DNA of 10,398 nt, from NCBI GenBank assembly GCA_900769175.1, contig CAAGFP010000013.1, forward strand, positions 1-10,398, given 5' to 3'. Of the stretch, positions 6,751 through 10,398 are shown in pieces. Both the position numbers and the translations under genes were made by a program. This stretch comes from Lachnospiraceae bacterium (GTDB taxonomy: Bacteria > Bacillota > Clostridia > Lachnospirales > Lachnospiraceae). Each line of letters starts with the position of its first letter. The first letter of the stretch is position 1. The notes under the pieces were generated by a model. The model was not told where the DNA came from. It ran no database searches and saw nothing but the letters and a program-made list of their open reading frames with translations.

Positions 6751-6836
6751 GAGACAATTTGTCTTGATACGCTGTTATTATACAACTTGTCTCATAATAT
6801 GTCAAGGGGTTTAGAAAAATTTCTTGAGAAAAATTT
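6751..6836 (-). promoter_or_regulatory. LexA-like gene promoter with two operators and UP-like element
   Basis: On the minus strand a perfect TTGACA (6800-6805) and a perfect TATAAT (6777-6782) are separated by 17 bp. Inside the spacer, and reaching into the -10, is a dyad with core ACAACTTGT (6782-6790). Downstream, in the leader, lies the better dyad GAGACAATTTGTCTT (6751-6765), whose AGACAA/TTGTCT arms are perfect. The two centres are 28 bp apart. This arrangement fits autorepression by the LexA-like protein. Upstream of the -35, two exact copies of AGAAAAATTT (6813-6822 and 6827-6836) form an AT-rich block like an UP element. Confidence 0.85.
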
Positions 6837-6898
6837 TGAGGTGGCAACCGAAGCTATTACCTGCCCTTATGTTACCTTTTAGGGAATATAGTATATTT

Positions 6899-6918
6899 AT
6901 AATTTACATTATGAGAAG
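6899..6918 (+). repeat. Degenerate hsdS recombination site A
   Basis: ATAATTTACATTATGAGAAG matches the site at 7697-7716 at 16 of 20 positions, in the same strand and reading frame (N-L-H-Y-E-K against N-S-Y-Y-E-K). It marks the left edge of the hsdS cassette array, and an in-frame TAG stop (6889-6891) lies just outside. It is probably an old or low-activity crossover site. Confidence 0.5.
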
Positions 6919-6933
6919 TTCGCTGATGGAACG

Positions 6934-8253
6934 GTGATATGTATAGAAGATGAGATTCCATTTGAGTTGCCAGCTGGGTGGGCATGGACAAGAATAAAAT
7001 CTGTTTGCTTTATTAATCCTAAGAATAATGTAACTGATAATACAGAAGCATCGTTTATTCCTATGCCGTTAATACATGATGGTTACTTTAATGAACATTC
7101 ATATGAAGTTAAAAAATGGGGCGACATAAAAAGTGGGTTCACGCATTTTGCCGAAAATGACATTGGAATTGCCAAAATAACCCCTTGCTTTGAAAATAGA
7201 AAATCCGTTGTTTTTCACAATTTAGTAAATGGGATCGGTTCAGGAACGACTGAATTGTTTATTTTGCGAACCATTAAAGAAATGATAATTCCAGAATATT
7301 TACTTTGGATTGTTAAAAGTAACGGGTTCATTCAGGGTGGAATTCAGACTTATACAGGCGATGTAGGACAGCAACGTATTAGAAGAAATTATCTAACCGA
7401 GTATCTAATTGCTATTCCTCCTTTTGCTGAACAACACAGGATACTTGATAGTCTTAATGTTGCCTTTTCACAAGTCGATTTGTTGGAAACCAACCATCAT
7501 GAATTGTCAAATTTGATTAATGTAGTAAAATCAAAAATTCTCGGCCTCGCTATCCGTGGTAAACTCGTTCCACAGAATCCTGATGATGAACCTGCATCCA
7601 TATTGCTCGAGCGTATCCGTGCAGAGAAAGAATCGCTTATCAAGCAAGGAAAAATCAAGCGTGATAAAAAGGAATCTGTCATCTTCAAAGGTGAGGATAA
7701 CTCTTATTATGAGAAGATAGGCAATGTGACATCTTGTATTGACGATTTTATTCCGTTTGAAGTGCCTGACTCATGGCATTGGTATAGGATAGGTGATTTA
7801 GTTATCAATTTTGATAACCAACGCAAGCCCATAACTAAGCACGATCGTAAAAATGAATTAGGGCTGTATGACTATTACGGTGCTACAGGTGCGATTGACA
7901 AGGTTGATTCATATATCTTCGATGGTGAGTTTTTGATGATTGGTGAGGACGGTGGAAATTTCTTTACAGACAGAGAAAATTCCTTTATCGCTTCGGGTAA
8001 GTTTTGGGCAAATAATCATGTTCATGTGGTGCAACCAATTATATGTGATATATGGTTTTTGAAATTCTTTCTTGACAGTTGCGATTTATCATCAATGGGT
8101 TTGATAACAGGAATTGGTGTTCCAAAGTTAAATCAAGCGAATCTTAATAAAATACTTGTTCCCATACCACCCATTGAAGAACAGCTTCTAATCTCTGATT
8201 ATATTAAAAATATATTGAATGTATTGAATTCAATAGAAAAGAGCCTCGCTTGA
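6934..8253 (+). CDS. hsdS: Type I restriction specificity subunit HsdS, 5'-truncated, two target-recognition domains
   Basis: HsdS chooses the DNA sequence that a type I restriction-modification complex methylates and cuts. From the GTG at 6934 (439 aa) it has a first target-recognition domain at about residues 8-195, starting IPFELPAGWAW and ending IPPFAEQHRI. The conserved helical linker follows at about 196-262 (SKILGLAIRGKLVPQNPDDEP, then LLERIRAEKESL). A second recognition domain starts at 273 (IPFEVPDSWHW) and ends IPPIEEQLLI. The usual N-terminal copy of the linker is missing. The frame stays open back to 6892, still reading linker-like residues (NLHYEKFADGTV), and then meets TAG. No good ribosome binding site precedes the GTG. 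The gene therefore looks like a silent donor cassette rather than an expressed subunit. It is visibly more AT-rich than the element to its left. Confidence 0.85.
   Translation: MICIEDEIPFELPAGWAWTRIKSVCFINPKNNVTDNTEASFIPMPLIHDGYFNEHSYEVKKWGDIKSGFTHFAENDIGIAKITPCFENRKSVVFHNLVNGIGSGTTELFILRTIKEMIIPEYLLWIVKSNGFIQGGIQTYTGDVGQQRIRRNYLTEYLIAIPPFAEQHRILDSLNVAFSQVDLLETNHHELSNLINVVKSKILGLAIRGKLVPQNPDDEPASILLERIRAEKESLIKQGKIKRDKKESVIFKGEDNSYYEKIGNVTSCIDDFIPFEVPDSWHWYRIGDLVINFDNQRKPITKHDRKNELGLYDYYGATGAIDKVDSYIFDGEFLMIGEDGGNFFTDRENSFIASGKFWANNHVHVVQPIICDIWFLKFFLDSCDLSSMGLITGIGVPKLNQANLNKILVPIPPIEEQLLISDYIKNILNVLNSIEKSLA
7635..7710 (+). repeat. 76-bp inverted repeat, left copy (site B)
   Basis: Identical over all 76 bp to the reverse complement of 10323-10398. 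It encodes the linker from LIKQGKIKRDKKES to GEDNSYY inside hsdS. Its inner end is TAACTCTTATTAT, the core also found at 8816-8832. The repeat is probably longer, because the right copy is cut by the window end. Inversion between the copies would exchange the second recognition domains of the two hsdS genes. Confidence 0.95.
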
Positions 8254-8262
8254 GGCTCTTTT
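8237..8262. terminator. Bidirectional terminator between convergent hsdS cassettes
   Basis: AAAAGAGCCTC (8237-8247) pairs perfectly with GAGGCTCTTTT (8252-8262) around the loop GCTT. The A-run and T-run at opposite ends let it work in both directions. It contains the stop codon of the plus-strand hsdS and lies 6 bp from the stop of the minus-strand half-gene. Confidence 0.85.
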
Positions 8263-8268
8263 CGGCTT

Positions 8269-8862
8269 TTATAGGGCAATACTGTCAATCAACTTGAATG
8301 CGTTTTCTATAAACTTAACTATGCGATTTTGTTCTTCGATAGGTGGGATTGGAATAGAACAATCGGATATATTTTCCAAAGATAGATTCGGTATTGCCAT
8401 TGCAACTTCTTGGTGCAATAAAGCTTTGCTGATATATTCAGCGTTCAATGCATAAACAATATATTTTATATTTGTAAGCTCGGTGCTAACTGGTCTCACA
8501 ATGGCAATTGCTTGGTTGGTGTTAAGTGGCAAAACATCGTGTGTGATAATTGCAGTTCTTCCAAGCGTACCTGCAATCGTAATCAGTATGTCTCCGCTTT
8601 GAAGAATCGACCTTTTTAAGAAATCATTGTGCGTTTCTTCATCCACATATTTAAGGTTTTCAAGGGAAAGTTGATCAAATCCTTTTATATTTTCCGCTCG
8701 TAAGAACCCTATACCAGAATCAGCATAGGCAACATTACCGCCCCTCGGTGTCGTACCCTTGGTTACAAGTTTGGAAATCATTCCGAGCGTAGCCAATGTC
8801 CACGAAGAAGGTAAATTCTCATAATAAGAGTTCTTAACACTTCTTTGATATAATATTAGCAC
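8269..8862 (-). CDS. hsdS: Silent hsdS half-gene (single target-recognition domain)
   Basis: Encodes one HsdS target-recognition domain and its closing helix. It begins NSYYENLPSSWTLATLG, has GTTPRGG and IGFLRAENIK in the domain, and ends IPIPPIEEQNRIVKFIENAF, the family's usual distal motif. Counted from a GTG at 8862 it is 197 aa, about half of a normal HsdS. Only residues from N11 on look like HsdS, and they start exactly at the recombination core at 8816-8832, in the same frame as the linker of the two-domain hsdS. No ribosome binding site precedes the GTG, and the upstream DNA is the leader of the divergent recombinase gene. It is therefore best read as an unexpressed donor cassette that becomes active when inversion joins it to a linker. 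It converges with the first hsdS across a shared terminator. Confidence 0.8.
   Translation of the reverse strand: MLILYQRSVKNSYYENLPSSWTLATLGMISKLVTKGTTPRGGNVAYADSGIGFLRAENIKGFDQLSLENLKYVDEETHNDFLKRSILQSGDILITIAGTLGRTAIITHDVLPLNTNQAIAIVRPVSTELTNIKYIVYALNAEYISKALLHQEVAMAIPNLSLENISDCSIPIPPIEEQNRIVKFIENAFKLIDSIAL
8816..8832 (-). repeat. hsdS recombination site C
   Basis: Read on the minus strand, AACTCTTATTATGAGAA is identical to 17 bases at 7699-7715 (site B) and lies in inverted orientation to it. It shares the 12-base core AACTCTTATTAT with site D (10323 onward), in direct orientation. It forms the exact 5' edge of the silent half-gene and lies about 70 bp from the recombinase start. Confidence 0.8.
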
Positions 8863-8901
8863 GGGAAACCGAATCTATTTTTATATCAGGAGGTGTCTAT
8901 T

Positions 8902-9711
8902 ATGAAGACGCAACAAACATTTGAGGAGTACTTAAGAAAGAACAATCTTTCTGGAAACACCCTCGACGCATTTCTCTGGACGGTAGATTTCTATCATGCA
9001 CATTACGACGGTGTAACCAAGGAAAATCTGCTCGCCTACAAAGGCTATTTGATGGAGTTTTTTAAGCCCAAAACGGTCAACCTGCGCATACAGGCAATGA
9101 ATAAGTACCTTACTTATCTTGGCAAAGAAACACTCCATCTAAAAGCAGTGAAGATCCAACAAAAGAACTTTCTTGAGAACGTAATTAGCAATGCCGACTA
9201 TAATTTTCTCAAGAATCAACTCAAGAAGGACGGCAATATGGAATGGTACTTTGTCGTTTGGTATCTCGCAGCCACCGGAGCACGTGTCAGCGAGCTGATA
9301 CAAATAAAAATCGAACATATTGAGCTCGGATATTTTGACCTGTATACCAAAGGAGGTAAGTTAAGACGGTTATACATACCAAAGAGATTGAGAACCGAAA
9401 CACTTACGTGGCTGGAGGAAACGAATCGTTCCTCCGGCTATTTGTTTTTGAACCGTTATGGAGATCGCATTACAACACGCGGCATCTCGCAACAACTCAA
9501 AAACTATGCAGATAAATATGGCATAGACAAGAAGGTGGTTTATCCACACTCATTCCGGCATAGATATGCCAAGAACTTCCTTGAAAAGTTCAATGATATT
9601 GCTTTACTTGCCGATCTAATGGGGCACGAGAGCATAGAGACCACGCGCATCTACCTGCGCAGAACCGCCAGTGAACAGCAAGCCATTGTTGATAAGGTTG
9701 TAACTTGGTAA
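8902..9711 (+). CDS. XerC/D-like tyrosine recombinase, probable hsdS invertase
   Basis: A 269-aa tyrosine recombinase with a complete active site: R128 (TGARVSEL), K150 or K153 (TKGGK), H216 and R219 (HSFRHRY), H242 (MGHESIETT) and the nucleophile Y251. An N-terminal core-binding SAM-like domain covers about residues 1-85. It lacks the arm-binding domain of the element integrase, as is usual for Xer-like invertases. The ATG at 8902 is chosen over the GTG at 8893 because AGGAGGT (8888-8894) sits 7 nt upstream and overlaps that GTG. A TATAAT at 8849-8854 may be its -10, but no good -35 is seen. Recombinases of this family beside hsdS genes in Firmicutes invert hsdS segments. Here it is surrounded by inverted hsdS sites and lies inside the segment it would flip. 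Its codon and base use is close to its hsdS neighbours. Confidence 0.9.
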   Translation: MKTQQTFEEYLRKNNLSGNTLDAFLWTVDFYHAHYDGVTKENLLAYKGYLMEFFKPKTVNLRIQAMNKYLTYLGKETLHLKAVKIQQKNFLENVISNADYNFLKNQLKKDGNMEWYFVVWYLAATGARVSELIQIKIEHIELGYFDLYTKGGKLRRLYIPKRLRTETLTWLEETNRSSGYLFLNRYGDRITTRGISQQLKNYADKYGIDKKVVYPHSFRHRYAKNFLEKFNDIALLADLMGHESIETTRIYLRRTASEQQAIVDKVVTW

Positions 9712-9718
9712 TAAAGAT

Positions 9719-9742
9719 AGCCGCCCTCGTATGAAGGCGGCT
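9719..9742. terminator. Probable bidirectional terminator after the recombinase gene
   Basis: AGCCGCC (9719-9725) pairs with GGCGGCT (9736-9742) around a 10-nt loop. T-rich stretches are short on both sides (GCTTT on the plus strand, ATCTTTATT on the minus strand). It lies between the stops of the convergent recombinase and right-hand hsdS, 7 bp and 4 bp away respectively. Confidence 0.6.
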
Positions 9743-9746
9743 GCTT

Positions 9747-10398
9747 TCAGTTTAGGGAGTTTGCAATCTCATCTAAATAAGCGAATACGGATTCAATTGT
9801 TTCTACGATGCGTTGCTGCTCTGAAAGCGGCGGAATCGGAATTAAAGCATTTTTTATCATATCCTGTGTAAGTTGATTTATTTGCTTGGTATCATCGTTG
9901 TTAAATGTACTTCTGAAAGTGTTTGAATTCAAGAAATAATAAACGTATTTGTAGAACTGGGTTCTATATACAGCCATAAAAGCACCAAACGAAGTTTTTT
10001 CTTGTACACCACTAAAAATTGCACATTTACCAACCAATGCCTTACTTCCGTTTCTTGCGCAAATTAGTATATCGTTTTCTTCCATGTATTGATTGTCACG
10101 GATGCTTGTGTTTACGCGAACTAAATCGGTAAGGTCTATTTTACCGTTAATAATATTGCTTGAACGAAGAACCATTATGCCATCATCAACAATATCTTCA
10201 GGTCTATATGTAAGACCTATGTTCGTAGTTCCGATCATAGATAGATTACACCATTCCCAGGTTGAAGGAAGATCAAACGGCAAATCTTCATCAATACAAA
10301 TGGTTTTATTCTCATAATTGCGATAATAAGAGTTATCCTCACCTTTGAAGATGACAGATTCCTTTTTATCACGCTTGATTTTTCCTTGCTTGATAAGC
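9747..10398 (-). CDS. hsdS: HsdS C-terminal half, continuing beyond the window
   Basis: The reading frame is open from the window's right edge to TGA at 9747-9749 (about 216 codons). It starts inside the conserved linker (LIKQGKIKRDKKES, FKGEDNSYY), runs into a target-recognition domain (LPFDLPSTWEW, with IMVLRSSNI and ILICARNGSKALVGK inside), and ends IPIPPLSEQQRIVETIESVFA. Because the linker is intact and continues off the edge, this copy is the best candidate for the expressed HsdS, with hsdM and hsdR expected to the right. That is inferred, as neither gene is in view. The first 76 bases of the frame are identical to the linker of the plus-strand hsdS. Divergence begins right after TCTTATTAT, where the recognition domain is swapped. 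An internal in-frame TTG at 10283 is not a credible start. Confidence 0.85.
   Translation of the reverse strand, partial: LIKQGKIKRDKKESVIFKGEDNSYYRNYENKTICIDEDLPFDLPSTWEWCNLSMIGTTNIGLTYRPEDIVDDGIMVLRSSNIINGKIDLTDLVRVNTSIRDNQYMEENDILICARNGSKALVGKCAIFSGVQEKTSFGAFMAVYRTQFYKYVYYFLNSNTFRSTFNNDDTKQINQLTQDMIKNALIPIPPLSEQQRIVETIESVFAYLDEIANSLN
10323..10398 (-). repeat. 76-bp inverted repeat, right copy (site D)
   Basis: The reverse complement equals 7635-7710 without a mismatch up to the window end. After the core TCTTATTAT it continues CGCAATTATGAGAATA rather than GAGAAG, so the variable part starts there. The contig stops within this repeat, which is where an assembler fails when both orientations or several copies coexist. 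Confidence 0.95.

Noticed and set aside
6732..6785. Longer LexA-like protein starting at an upstream TTG
   Set aside because: That codon overlaps the -10 box of the consensus promoter, so it would not be in the transcript. The ATG at 6731 has its own GAGGT.
6898..6903. TATAAT as a promoter for the truncated plus-strand hsdS
   Set aside because: No -35-like hexamer at 16-18 bp, and the hexamer falls within the degenerate recombination site and the still-open hsdS frame.
6892..8253. Two-domain hsdS as the expressed subunit
   Set aside because: It lacks the N-terminal linker, a ribosome binding site and a credible promoter, and no hsdM lies upstream. The copy entering from the right edge fits better.

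Overview
The window looks like a contig fragment from a gut- or rumen-type Firmicute, probably a Clostridia/Oscillospiraceae-Lachnospiraceae relative. The grounds are strong AGGAGG-type ribosome binding sites, consensus TTGACA/TATAAT promoters, and integrase, relaxase, LexA-like and HsdS proteins of the style common in that group. The assignment is inferred from style, not from a marker gene. The first 19 bases are the 3' end of the standard Illumina read-1 adapter, so the left edge is a raw contig end. The last 76 bases are a perfect inverted copy of an internal stretch, so the right edge is probably an assembly break inside a repeat.

Region 1 (about 20-6850, every gene on the minus strand) is an integrative mobilizable element. 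In transcription order it has a LexA/UmuD-type self-cleaving repressor with its own consensus promoter and paired operators, a small zinc-ribbon protein, a structured 250-bp gap, an excisionase-type HTH protein, a RepA-type hexameric helicase ATPase, an ADP-ribosyltransferase-like cargo protein, a roughly 390-bp noncoding region with an oriT-like hairpin cluster inside an array of TGACGRT repeats, a MobC-type accessory protein, a MobP-type relaxase and a tyrosine integrase. There is no type IV secretion gene, so transfer would depend on a helper. The integrase has the catalytic Arg, His-x-x-Arg and His, but its sequence leaves the family pattern exactly where the catalytic Tyr should be, 50 bases from the adapter.

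Region 2 (about 6890-10398) is an AT-richer, phase-variable type I restriction-modification specificity locus without hsdM or hsdR in view. It holds a 5'-truncated hsdS with two target-recognition domains (plus strand), a silent hsdS half-gene (minus), a XerC-like tyrosine recombinase (plus) and the 3' half of another hsdS running in from the right edge (minus). A shared linker sequence around AACTCTTATTAT, in opposite orientations, marks the junction of every specificity cassette. It extends to a 76-bp perfect inverted repeat between the first and last hsdS. The layout predicts that the recombinase inverts segments between these sites and so swaps target-recognition domains. Two hairpin terminators insulate the convergent cassettes.

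The mobile element's divergent LexA promoter lies directly next to the truncated end of the hsdS array, so the element may have inserted into, or beside, the variable locus.
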